A stretch of 64,000 bases of DNA from Parabacteroides gordonii MS-1 = DSM 23371. GTDB taxonomy: Bacteria; Bacteroidota; Bacteroidia; Bacteroidales; Tannerellaceae. Below are positions 28,472 to 36,549 of this stretch, in pieces. The translations under genes and the position numbers were made by a program. Where the stretch lies: contig NZ_KQ033920.1 of the NCBI RefSeq assembly GCF_000969825.1, positions 981,672 through 1,045,671 on the forward strand, written 5' to 3'. Below the pieces are notes generated by a model. It did no database searches and was not told the DNA's origin. It was given only the letters and a program-made list of their open reading frames with translations. How positions within the stretch are numbered: the stretch's first letter is position 1; each line of letters starts with the position of its first letter.

Positions 28472-30229
28472 TTATTTTTCCATGCGCTCTGCGAGCAGGG
28501 CGTCAAGTTGATCGTTGAACTTCTTAAACTGGTCGCTTTCGTATTCGGAATAGTTCATCTGCTTGAAGACGTTGATCATCTGTTTGAAATATTCCATTAC
28601 TTCAAGGAAGGTGTCGAAACGGAATTCCGCATGACAGATCTTCACCACCTTATCCAGCATAAATTCCTGACGGGCTAGCGGTGTCACAGCATCGATCGCG
28701 TCGAAAGCATCCTGTTGCAGGATCACGAAGTCGATCAATTCTGACTTCCAGAAAGTAACATGGTATTCCACCGGTACACCGTCATCACCCAGGATGTTGA
28801 TCTGTTCGGCGATTTCCTTACCACGCAACATACGGGTCTTGATCTCGTTCACCTTGTCGATCCATTCCGGAGAGATATGCTTGGCGATATATTCCTGGAA
28901 TTCGGGATATTCCAGATATTTCGAATAACTGTCGATAGGGTTCACAGCCGGATAGCGTTTACGGTCGGCACGTTCCTGCTCCAATGCGTAGAAACAGCGG
29001 GCTACCTTCTTCGTATTTTCTGTTACCGGTTCCTTCAGGTTACCACCGGCCGGCGATACCGTACCGATAAAGGTTACCGAACCTGTCTTTCCATTGTTCA
29101 ATTCAACGAAACCTGCACGGGCATAGAAGTTAGCCACGATAGCAGACAAGTCCATCGGGAACGCATCCGGTCCGGGAAGTTCTTCCAGACGGTTGGACAT
29201 CTCACGCAACGCCTGTGCCCAACGGGAAGTGGAGTCGGCCATCAGCAACACTTTCAATCCCATGCTACGATAATATTCAGCCAGTGTCATGGCGGTATAT
29301 ACAGATGCTTCACGGGCAGCCACAGGCATGTTTGAAGTATTAGCGATAATGATGGTACGTTCCATCAGCTTACGTCCTGTATGCGGGTCGATCAGTTCGG
29401 GGAACTCGGTGAAGATTTCCACAACCTCATTCGCACGTTCACCGCAGGCAGCGATAATAACGATATCGGCTTCGGCCTGTTTGGAGATAGCGTGCTGAAG
29501 CACGGTCTTACCCGTACCGAACGGACCGGGGATAAATCCCGTACCGCCTTCTACGATCGGGTTTACCGTATCGATCGTACGAACACCTGTTTCCAACAGT
29601 TTGTAAGGACGCGGTTTTTCTTTGTAACAGGTAACAGCCCTTTTCACAGGCCAACGCTGTATCATATTCACATCAATGTCCTTACCTTCTTCGTCAGTCA
29701 GAACGGCGATCGTCTGATTGATGGTATATTGTCCGGCTTCCGCCAGGCTCTTTACGGTAAAAGTACCTTTAAATGTGAAAGGCACCATGATCTTGTGCGG
29801 CTGGAAGTTTTCGTCCACTTCGCCCAGCCAGTCACCTGCGGCCACCTGATCACCCACTTTCGCCAGCGGTTTGAAGTCCCACAGTTTATCGTTATCCAGT
29901 GCAAATGTATATTCACCACGTTTCAGGAACACGCCGTCCATTTTATCCAGGTCATTCTGCAAACCGTCGTAGTTACGCGACAGCATACCCGGCCCCAATG
30001 TTACTTCAAGCATGTGCCCTTCAAACTCGGCTTCGTCACCTACACGCATCCCACGTGTACTTTCAAATACCTGAACAAAGGCATCCTTACCTATTACTTT
30101 AATAACCTCCGCCATCAGCTTCACGCCTCCTACGGAAATGTAACAGATTTCATTTTGAGAAACCGGCCCATCCACCTCTACGGTTACCAGGTTGGATACG
30201 ATTCCTTTTACAATTCCTTTCGTAGCCAT
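28472..30229 (-). CDS. V-type ATPase catalytic subunit A
   Basis: 585 residues. The P-loop GPFGTGKT spans 235-242 (Lys241), followed by ACGERANEVVEIFTEFPEL with the catalytic Glu and the ADSTSRWAQALREMSNRLEELPG block. The non-homologous insert typical of V/A-type A subunits (about 110-180) is present, which separates it from F-type beta. It hydrolyses or makes ATP in the cytoplasm. Two bases separate it from the DUF2764 gene and eight from subunit B. Confidence 0.96.
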   Translation of the reverse strand: MATKGIVKGIVSNLVTVEVDGPVSQNEICYISVGGVKLMAEVIKVIGKDAFVQVFESTRGMRVGDEAEFEGHMLEVTLGPGMLSRNYDGLQNDLDKMDGVFLKRGEYTFALDNDKLWDFKPLAKVGDQVAAGDWLGEVDENFQPHKIMVPFTFKGTFTVKSLAEAGQYTINQTIAVLTDEEGKDIDVNMIQRWPVKRAVTCYKEKPRPYKLLETGVRTIDTVNPIVEGGTGFIPGPFGTGKTVLQHAISKQAEADIVIIAACGERANEVVEIFTEFPELIDPHTGRKLMERTIIIANTSNMPVAAREASVYTAMTLAEYYRSMGLKVLLMADSTSRWAQALREMSNRLEELPGPDAFPMDLSAIVANFYARAGFVELNNGKTGSVTFIGTVSPAGGNLKEPVTENTKKVARCFYALEQERADRKRYPAVNPIDSYSKYLEYPEFQEYIAKHISPEWIDKVNEIKTRMLRGKEIAEQINILGDDGVPVEYHVTFWKSELIDFVILQQDAFDAIDAVTPLARQEFMLDKVVKICHAEFRFDTFLEVMEYFKQMINVFKQMNYSEYESDQFKKFNDQLDALLAERMEK

Positions 30230-30231
30230 AA

Positions 30232-31101
30232 TTATTTATTATTGTTTCTTTTAAATTCTTCCAACGCATTCTCACTACCGTGCTTCATTGCTCCTACTAT
30301 TTCGCGGAAGGTCTTTTCGCCCGTCACCTTATCCAAGGTAACCCAGCGTTCGATCATTTCCAGCTTCAGCAAGTAGGCGAATACACTTTCTATATCGAAA
30401 GTTTTGAAGAACGTATTATCGTCCAGCCATTTCCATTTCAGCAAATCCACTTTCTTTTCACGAGCCATCAGATCCGGCTCTTCGGCAATGCGTTGCAGGT
30501 CGGGCAGATAGTCCACCGTATCTCCCAAGCCAAAATCACGGGCATTGGAAGTACGGATAGCTTCGGCTACCTCGTTGTTTCCCACTATATATTCTGATTT
30601 ATCAAATCCATACTTACGGCAGGTAATAGCGGTCAGCATGTTGTTGATATTGAGGTTCAGTTCAAACCAGCTGCGGATAAAACCGTTGCTGCATTTCATC
30701 GCATATTCGTAATAAAGGGCTGCCAGACGGTCTTCCCAGGAGATCGTTTGCTTTTCCTCTTTTTGCTGGCTATCCAGGTATAGTTTGAAGAACTCGATGA
30801 AGTAAGGGGGTATCTGTTTATTCTTAGGCGGTTTCTCACCATCTTTCAGAGCATCAAACAGACTTTTGTACTCGTCGTATGTAATACATCCCTTCTCGTC
30901 CGGGTCATAGTCCGGATATTTGGAGAAAGCCAGCAGGTTCTTATTGTCAAATTTGAGGAAAAACAAGTCTACCAGCTTCTTATCACGGGACGTAAGAATA
31001 CCGTCCAGTTCCTTCCTGAATTCAGAAACGGAATAGGTCAGCTTGCTATCATCCAATGATATATTTGGGAGTCCGGCTATCAGACAGTAGTATTTACTCA
31101 T
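30232..31101 (-). CDS. DUF2764 protein, putative V-ATPase C-like subunit
   Basis: 289 residues. It begins with SKYYCLIAGLPNISLDD, diagnostic of DUF2764, a family found in Bacteroidota V-ATPase operons. It sits between E and A with gaps of one and two bases, so it is made with the complex. The helical composition and the operon position of a C subunit (the socket joining the stalk to the rotor ring) suggest that it replaces subunit C; this is inference. No direct biochemical role is known to me. Confidence 0.82.
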   Translation of the reverse strand: MSKYYCLIAGLPNISLDDSKLTYSVSEFRKELDGILTSRDKKLVDLFFLKFDNKNLLAFSKYPDYDPDEKGCITYDEYKSLFDALKDGEKPPKNKQIPPYFIEFFKLYLDSQQKEEKQTISWEDRLAALYYEYAMKCSNGFIRSWFELNLNINNMLTAITCRKYGFDKSEYIVGNNEVAEAIRTSNARDFGLGDTVDYLPDLQRIAEEPDLMAREKKVDLLKWKWLDDNTFFKTFDIESVFAYLLKLEMIERWVTLDKVTGEKTFREIVGAMKHGSENALEEFKRNNNK

Positions 31102-31102
31102 A

Positions 31103-31693
31103 TCAGAACAACATTTCTACCAGTCCGGGACGCAGGAATTCTTTGAAGAATGCAACAAATTCGTCTTCCCCGAAGCTTACTTTATAGGAACCGTCGGCAG
31201 GAACAATAGTAAAGCCGGCATTCTTTCCGCTTACTTTCTCGATCTTCACGCCGCCGTCCAGCAATGATTTGGCATTTGCCTCGAAATATTTGGTTAATGC
31301 GTCCGCATCGGCAGTCTGGATCGTGATCGCTTCTTTCTTAGCCCATTCTTTAGCCATTTCCAGAATAACTTTCTGCATGAAAGCGGTGTCAGAAACGATC
31401 GCTTTTACATTCGAGGAAGTAATCTTTCCGGTTATGAGGTTCACAACTTCGCTCTTCAGCGCTTCTACGGCCTGGGTTGCGAACAGCTTCAATTCGGCTT
31501 CTGTATTCTTTTTCAGCTCGGCAGCTTGTTTCTGTGCCGCTGCAACAATACGTTTTGCTTCTGCTTCCGCTTCGCTAACAATCGCTTGTTTCTGAGCATT
31601 TGCATCGGCAATGATCCGTCCGGCTTCTTCGTTCCCTTTCTCTACACCTTCTTTGTAGATCTTGTCGGTCAGTTCCTGAATCTTTGTATCCAT
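31103..31693 (-). CDS. V-type ATPase subunit E (peripheral stalk)
   Basis: 196 residues from the ATG at 31693 (MDTKIQELTDKIYKEGVEKG); a 17-codon in-frame extension upstream lacks family features and lies near the promoter. The N-terminal ~90 residues are an Ala/Glu/Lys-rich coiled coil (EAEAEAKRIVAAAQKQAAEL), and the C-terminal globular part ends at ELLRPGLVEMLF-type sequence. It forms the peripheral stalk with a G/H subunit, which is not visible here. First gene of the operon. Confidence 0.9.
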   Translation of the reverse strand: MDTKIQELTDKIYKEGVEKGNEEAGRIIADANAQKQAIVSEAEAEAKRIVAAAQKQAAELKKNTEAELKLFATQAVEALKSEVVNLITGKITSSNVKAIVSDTAFMQKVILEMAKEWAKKEAITIQTADADALTKYFEANAKSLLDGGVKIEKVSGKNAGFTIVPADGSYKVSFGEDEFVAFFKEFLRPGLVEMLF

Positions 31694-31741
31694 TTCTATA
31701 TAATTTATTAAATTGTATTTTTCCCAGATATTAAACGCCCA

Positions 31742-31749
31742 CAAAGTTA
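31742..31749 (-). promoter_or_regulatory. V-ATPase operon -7 element
   Basis: Minus-strand TAACTTTG is a full match to TAnnTTTG, about 50 bases before the subunit E start. The -33 region is weak. It drives seven genes leftwards. Confidence 0.55.
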
Positions 31750-31821
31750 TTCTTTTTCGTGAATAATCATTGAAATAAATGTAAAATCAATCTAAAAAAT
31801 GAAACACTATAAATTAATTTT

Positions 31822-31829
31822 TAATTTTG
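31822..31829 (+). promoter_or_regulatory. GNAT gene -7 element
   Basis: TAATTTTG matches TAnnTTTG, 21 bases before the start codon at 31851. No TTG at the expected -33 spacing. Divergent from the V-ATPase promoter. Confidence 0.45.
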
Positions 31830-31850
31830 TTGGTCTAAAAATCGCATTAT

Positions 31851-32354
31851 ATGTTCTCAATTAGAAAAGCTACTACAGATGATTGTCTGTTAATCAGAAA
31901 CTTGGCTTCCAAAATATGGGAGCCAACCTATGGTTCTATCCTCTCCCGTGAGCAACTCGACTATATGTTTGAGATGATGTACGCCCCGGAAAGTATTCTT
32001 AATCAGATGAATGAACTTCATCACGAGTTCTTCATTATTTACAAGGATGGTGAACCATCCGGCTACCTCTCTATCGAGACGGTAGAAAAAGATTTATACG
32101 AGTTCCAGAAGATCTATTCGCTCCCCTCTTTGCATGGTTCGGGTATCGGACGTTTCATCATCGAACAGGGAGTCGCTTACCTGAAAACGATTCATCCGGG
32201 AACATTCACCGTCGAACTGAATGTGAATCGCGAGAATCCGGCTGTCGGCTTCTACAAGCACATGGGCTTCCATGAACATACGACACGCGACTTCCACATT
32301 GGCAACGGCTATTATATGAATGATTATATTATGCGGATGGAAGTGGCAAACTAA
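31851..32354 (+). CDS. GNAT-family N-acetyltransferase
   Basis: 167 residues. The acetyl-CoA binding motif A is LPSLHGSGIGRFIIEQG (about 95-111), and the C-terminal motif NRENPAVGFYKHMGF (about 126-140) is typical of Gcn5-related acetyltransferases. The acceptor is unknown; it may be a protein N-terminus, a polyamine or an antibiotic. It is a single gene divergent from the V-ATPase operon. A weak stem (32356-32385) follows the stop. Confidence 0.87.
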   Translation: MFSIRKATTDDCLLIRNLASKIWEPTYGSILSREQLDYMFEMMYAPESILNQMNELHHEFFIIYKDGEPSGYLSIETVEKDLYEFQKIYSLPSLHGSGIGRFIIEQGVAYLKTIHPGTFTVELNVNRENPAVGFYKHMGFHEHTTRDFHIGNGYYMNDYIMRMEVAN

Positions 32355-32385
32355 CAATTTGTAAGTCTATACAAGCTTATAAATT

Positions 32386-32628
32386 ACAATATTTACACCC
32401 CTATTATTTACTATTTAAAACGTGACAGACAAAAGCGCGCATTTATGACAGAATACAAACGTTGATTAACAATCCATAAACGCCACTTACAAGACATTAC
32501 TTTGACAGCGGTTTGCACAGCCTCTTAAATATAGAATTAATATTTAATATAATAAATACAAAGGGGAGAAACTGAAAAATTGAAAAAATAGCCTTTCAAA
32601 AAAAAGCATAGGACTTTACAGAAGTTAA
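32386..32628. other. Intergenic stretch without a protein gene
   Basis: About 240 bases of AT-rich DNA between GNAT and a strong hairpin. No ORF with a start and ribosome site was found. It could hold an untranslated RNA ending in the hairpin at 32629-32687, but no family is recognised. Confidence 0.4.
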
Positions 32629-32687
32629 GACCTGACTTTTGATTTCAAAATAAGGGACTTTTAAAATCAAAAGTCAGGTCTTTTTTT
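32629..32687 (+). terminator. Long perfect hairpin with U-run
   Basis: GACCTGACTTTTGATTT (32629-32645) and AAATCAAAAGTCAGGTC (32664-32680) form a perfect 17-bp stem with an 18-base loop, followed by seven T. This is a strong intrinsic terminator, 275 bases after the nearest upstream gene. Confidence 0.8.
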
Positions 32688-32699
32688 CAAGGGAAATAA

Positions 32700-32730
32700 T
32701 TGCATGTTAAATCCGAAAGAATTATCTTTG
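32700..32730 (+). promoter_or_regulatory. Promoter of the GH20-like gene
   Basis: TTG at 32700-32702, a 20-bp spacer, then TATCTTTG at 32723-32730. Both boxes and the spacing match the Bacteroidota consensus. The leader is about 57 bases. Confidence 0.7.
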
Positions 32731-32793
32731 GAATGTGCTAAATTATAATCAGTTACAATGATATTTGCACAACTAATTTAATACTTAAATTCC

Positions 32794-33903
32794 ATGAAAC
32801 ACTTCATCACAATCGTATGCCTTTTGATTTGTATAACAACCAACGGCATTTTCGCACAAACAAACGTAAACCGGCTAGACAGCATCATCCCTGTCAGAGG
32901 ATTGGCAATAGCTGCCCCATCCGTACAGAAAATGGATGTTTTCCTGAAATTTATTGAAGAAGAACTTGCTCCCGGACATTTCAACCTGATTATCCTACGG
33001 GTTGACTGGAATTATGCTTACGAGTGTCATCCTGAACTGCGTGATCCCAACCCGCTTACACTTCAGGATGTAAAACGAATCGTCGCCACCTGCCGGAAGC
33101 ATAACATACGGATAGCACCGCAGATCAACCTGCTAGGCCATCAATCATGGGCCGAAACAACTTATGCCCTGCTCCGCGAATATCCGGAATTTGATGAAAC
33201 ACCGCATGTAGATACGAAAAACTATACCGGATGGCCTAACCCGGACGGTTTATATTGCAAAAGCTACTGCCCTCTCCATCCGGATGTGCACAAGGTCGTA
33301 TTCGCTTTGGTTGACGAGCTGACGGAAGCATTTGAAACAGACTTGTTCCATGCAGGTATGGATGAAGTCTTTTATATCGGTGACGAAAAATGCCCGCGTT
33401 GCAATGGACGGGACAAAGCGGAATTGTATGCGGGGGAAGTAACGAAAATACAGAACCACCTGTCTCAACAGGGAAAGCGGTTGATGATATGGGGTGATCG
33501 CCTGATAGATGGGAAAACAACAGGTATAGGTGCGTGGGAAGCCAGTATGAATAATACCCATCGTGCTATCGACCTGATCCCGAAAGAGGTTTTCATTTGC
33601 GACTGGCATTATGAACGTCCGGTGCAAACGGCTGTATATTTTGCCATGAAAGGCTTTGATGTCGCCACTTGTCCCTGGCGCAAACCGGATGTTGCCCTCA
33701 AGCAGTTGGACGATATGAAACGTTTCCGCCAGCAATCCGGAGCACTGATGAGCAACCGTTTCCAGGGCATTATCGAGACTGTCTGGTCGGGAGCCGACGG
33801 TTTTCTGGAAAACTATTACAAACCGGAAAGTGGCCAACAGGATGTGTCGGAAGCGGCTACTATCAAAAAACTGATCGATGCTTACAAATCGATGAACGAA
33901 TAG
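32794..33903 (+). CDS. GH20-like exported glycosidase
   Basis: 369 residues, signal peptide ending at GIFAQ. The protein is a single (beta/alpha)8-like domain with no GH20b domain in front. Features are IAPQINLLGHQSW, LCKSYCPLHPDVH-like text and the catalytic-type pair D190-E191 in HAGMDEVF, as in GH20 HxGxDE. A CPRC pair follows (about 202-205). It probably cleaves a terminal N-acetylhexosamine, but it is short for GH20 and distant, so specificity is uncertain. Own promoter; the downstream PstS-like gene is convergent. Confidence 0.75.
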   Translation: MKHFITIVCLLICITTNGIFAQTNVNRLDSIIPVRGLAIAAPSVQKMDVFLKFIEEELAPGHFNLIILRVDWNYAYECHPELRDPNPLTLQDVKRIVATCRKHNIRIAPQINLLGHQSWAETTYALLREYPEFDETPHVDTKNYTGWPNPDGLYCKSYCPLHPDVHKVVFALVDELTEAFETDLFHAGMDEVFYIGDEKCPRCNGRDKAELYAGEVTKIQNHLSQQGKRLMIWGDRLIDGKTTGIGAWEASMNNTHRAIDLIPKEVFICDWHYERPVQTAVYFAMKGFDVATCPWRKPDVALKQLDDMKRFRQQSGALMSNRFQGIIETVWSGADGFLENYYKPESGQQDVSEAATIKKLIDAYKSMNE

Positions 33904-33929
33904 AAAAATCCCCCGGACAAAATAAAATG

Positions 33930-33950
33930 CGTGCCTATTAATTAGGCACG
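33930..33950. terminator. Small hairpin between convergent genes
   Basis: CGTGCCTA and TAGGCACG form a perfect 8-bp stem with a five-base loop. The stem overlaps the stop codon of the PstS-like gene, which is unusual for a terminator. Confidence 0.45.
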
Positions 33951-34912
33951 TACCCACTTTCACTGATTACACGTTTTCCAGCTTCCGTCTGTAACCATTC
34001 ATATAATTTGTATGTCATTGAATTATGATTCATATCGGAACGTATGGAAACGTAAACATTGGCAACAAACGGATAAGTCTTGTTTTTTATCGAATTTTCA
34101 TCTGGAGAAATTCCATCTATCGCAATCGTTTTTATATTGCCGGCTCCCACTGCTTCACGAATAATGTATTCTTTGTAATAATGCGGTGAAAAACAGATCC
34201 CATTCTGAAAAACAGATAGTTCTGAATATACCGATGCCATCGTCGAAATAACTTCATCATCCGTATAACCAACCTCCCAATCAGGCATTTCTGCATTCCC
34301 CATCACAATTTCCTTCATCATTTCCTGACTGCCGGAATTCGGGTTTCTGATAAACGGCTTTATTGTTTCATTATCACCACCGAGTTTATTCCAATTCGTA
34401 ATATTCCCACCATAAATATCCTGAACCTGTTTAACTGTCAGCGAATTGATCGTATTTTGCTTGTTGACCAGAAAGTCCAATGCATCCAAAGCAATGGGTG
34501 TTTCTATTAATGATACACCTAAGTTGTCGGCATACGTTTTTTCATCCGCCGACATTTTCCTTGCCGAAATAATCATGTCGGTTCGATTATCTATTAAATT
34601 AATAATTGCATTATGTGTTTGAGATGATTTTATCCGTTCTTCAAAAAAGTTATCCGGAATTTCTTCCCCGATGGGTTCTAAGCGCCAAATACCATTTCCA
34701 TGAGTATAGGGTCGCCATTCATAACCCCAACCTAATAATTTACAGGCGATCAATGTATTCAATGGCTCTGTTGAGCTTGAACCATCTATTCTGGGATAAT
34801 TGTCGACGGTTATTTCGTTTATCTCCAATAATCTATCATCTTCCTTATTGCAACAGACAAGGCCAATGGTTAGCAAAGCCAGAAATACTCCGAATAAATA
34901 TTGTTTTTTCAT
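33938..34912 (-). CDS. PstS-like substrate-binding lipoprotein (orphan)
   Basis: 324 residues. A lipoprotein signal ends at LVCC. Phosphate-binding-protein features are present: RIDGSSSTEPL near residue 41, IYGGNITNWNKLGG near 165 and RNPNSGSQE near 190, which supply the phosphate ligands in PstS. No pstC, pstA, pstB or phoU is nearby, so it is either an accessory binding protein or a phosphate sensor. Single gene; the PhoH terminator lies just upstream. Confidence 0.82.
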   Translation of the reverse strand: MKKQYLFGVFLALLTIGLVCCNKEDDRLLEINEITVDNYPRIDGSSSTEPLNTLIACKLLGWGYEWRPYTHGNGIWRLEPIGEEIPDNFFEERIKSSQTHNAIINLIDNRTDMIISARKMSADEKTYADNLGVSLIETPIALDALDFLVNKQNTINSLTVKQVQDIYGGNITNWNKLGGDNETIKPFIRNPNSGSQEMMKEIVMGNAEMPDWEVGYTDDEVISTMASVYSELSVFQNGICFSPHYYKEYIIREAVGAGNIKTIAIDGISPDENSIKNKTYPFVANVYVSIRSDMNHNSMTYKLYEWLQTEAGKRVISESGYVPN

Positions 34913-34982
34913 GAATCCTTATTTTTAAATGGATATATAAACACCCTGCAATATAGCAATTTTTCCTATTATATTACAAAAA

Positions 34983-35025
34983 CAGAGTGTAACGAACGCT
35001 GATTCAGCTAATTCATTACACTCTG
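34983..35025 (-). terminator. Terminator of the phoH-like gene
   Basis: CAGAGTGTAA and TTACACTCTG form a 10-bp perfect stem with a 23-base loop, about 40 bases after the PhoH stop on the minus strand. Confidence 0.65.
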
Positions 35026-35066
35026 CTTAATTATTTTTCTGTTCAGAAGTCTATTTTATACTACTC

Positions 35067-36392
35067 TTATAACAGATCTGATGCTAATTCGGACAACTGG
35101 CTTCGTTCCCCCTTGATCAGGTTGATATGGGCAAACAACTCCTGCCCTTTCATCTTATCGACCATATAGGCCAAACCATTACTCTGGGCATCCAGATATG
35201 GAGAGTCGATCTGCTGGATATCACCGGTAAACACCATCTTTGTTCCTTCTCCGGCACGGGTGATGATCGTCTTGATCTCGTGGGGTGTCAAGTTCTGTGC
35301 CTCATCGATGATACAGAAAGTTTCCGACAAGCTACGTCCGCGGATAAATGCTAATGCTTCGATAACCAGCTGGTTATTCTTCTGCAGGTCATCGATCTTA
35401 CGAACATCCTGGCTTCCCGGAGAAAACTGATTCTTAATGACATTCAGGTTATCGAACAAAGGCTGCATATACGGAGCCACTTTTTGTTTTTCGTCTCCCG
35501 GCAAGAAACCGATATCTTTATTTGCCAAAGCAACGATCGGACGAGCCAATAAAATCTGCTTATACTGTCCGGCCTGTTTAAGGGCAGCTGCCAAAGCTAA
35601 TAAAGTCTTTCCTGTTCCGGCTTTTCCGGTTAGTCCAACCAGTTTAACGTCAGGATCATTCAGGATCTCAAAAGCAAAGCTCTGTTCGGCATTACGAGGT
35701 TGAATACCATAATTAGTTCCTTTCTCTACCTTTTTTATCTTTCCTGTAAACGGATTATAACGGGCTAAAACAGAGGCGCGTACACTCTTTAAAATAAAGC
35801 ATTCGTTCGGCTCGAGTTTTGTCTTGAATTCAAACAAATCGGCATCCACACCTTCCGGAGTAGAATAGATTTTATCGATCATATCGGGATCGATGTTTTC
35901 ATAAGTATCCTGTGCCCGCTCAAAGATATCGACATTAACCACTTTGTCAGTGATATAATCTTCTACATGAATACCCAATGCACGGGCTTTCATCCTGAGG
36001 TTGACATCTTTCGTTACAAGGATTGTTTGCATTTTCGGAGATTTCTCCGCAACAGAAAGCGTACAGGATAAAATGCGGTGGTCAGGTGTCCTGTCCGGGA
36101 AGGACAAAGCAATCTTCTCCTGATATTTGTCACCTGTTACAATATGTAATGTTCCCAAACCCGGCCCCAACGAGGCACCTTTCAAAAAGAGATCGTTACT
36201 GGTCATCAGATCCAGCTCGCGCACAAATTCACGGGCATTATAATTAATCTGGTCGCTCCCCTTTTTAAATTTATCCAATTCCTCCAATACGACGATAGGA
36301 AGATAGATATCATTCTCCTGAAAATTTTCGATACACTTGTAATCATGCAAGATAACGTTCGTATCCAATACAAAATTCTTCTTTGCTCCCAT
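35067..36392 (-). CDS. PIN-PhoH family ATPase
   Basis: 441 residues. The N-terminal PIN nuclease-like domain (about 1-140) has acidic residues in LDTNVILHD, VLEELDKFK and TKDVNLRMKA. The C-terminal PhoH ATPase has the Walker A motif GKAGTGKT near 250 and Walker B CIIDEAQN near 355. This is the PhoH2/YlaK-type architecture, thought to be an RNA helicase-ribonuclease in the cytoplasm. Whether it is phosphate-controlled here is unknown, though an orphan PstS follows it on the same strand. Confidence 0.9.
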   Translation of the reverse strand: MGAKKNFVLDTNVILHDYKCIENFQENDIYLPIVVLEELDKFKKGSDQINYNAREFVRELDLMTSNDLFLKGASLGPGLGTLHIVTGDKYQEKIALSFPDRTPDHRILSCTLSVAEKSPKMQTILVTKDVNLRMKARALGIHVEDYITDKVVNVDIFERAQDTYENIDPDMIDKIYSTPEGVDADLFEFKTKLEPNECFILKSVRASVLARYNPFTGKIKKVEKGTNYGIQPRNAEQSFAFEILNDPDVKLVGLTGKAGTGKTLLALAAALKQAGQYKQILLARPIVALANKDIGFLPGDEKQKVAPYMQPLFDNLNVIKNQFSPGSQDVRKIDDLQKNNQLVIEALAFIRGRSLSETFCIIDEAQNLTPHEIKTIITRAGEGTKMVFTGDIQQIDSPYLDAQSNGLAYMVDKMKGQELFAHINLIKGERSQLSELASDLL

Positions 36393-36510
36393 GATCTTTC
36401 AATTTAAAGATTATCGCTTCTAAGTTAAAAACATTTTTGATACTTATTTAGTTTAATGCTGAAAATAAATATGACGAACCAATTTATTCTGGATTTGAGC
36501 GAATTTCTCG

Positions 36511-36518
36511 TATCTTTG
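36511..36518 (+). promoter_or_regulatory. GH20 gene -7 element
   Basis: TATCTTTG is a full match to TAnnTTTG, 32 bases before the start at 36550. A TTTG at 36494 is too close (13 bp) for a standard -33. Confidence 0.5.
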
Positions 36519-36549
36519 CTACGAAAACTCAAACAAATAAAACAACCTA

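Noticed and set aside
29381-30376. A 331-codon plus-strand open frame
   Set aside because: It lies wholly antisense to the V-ATPase A gene and the end of DUF2764, follows their codon pattern and has no domain features.
33938-36392. A pst/phoH phosphate regulon pair
   Set aside because: Although PstS-like and PhoH-like genes are adjacent, a terminator separates them and no pho-box or pstCAB is visible.
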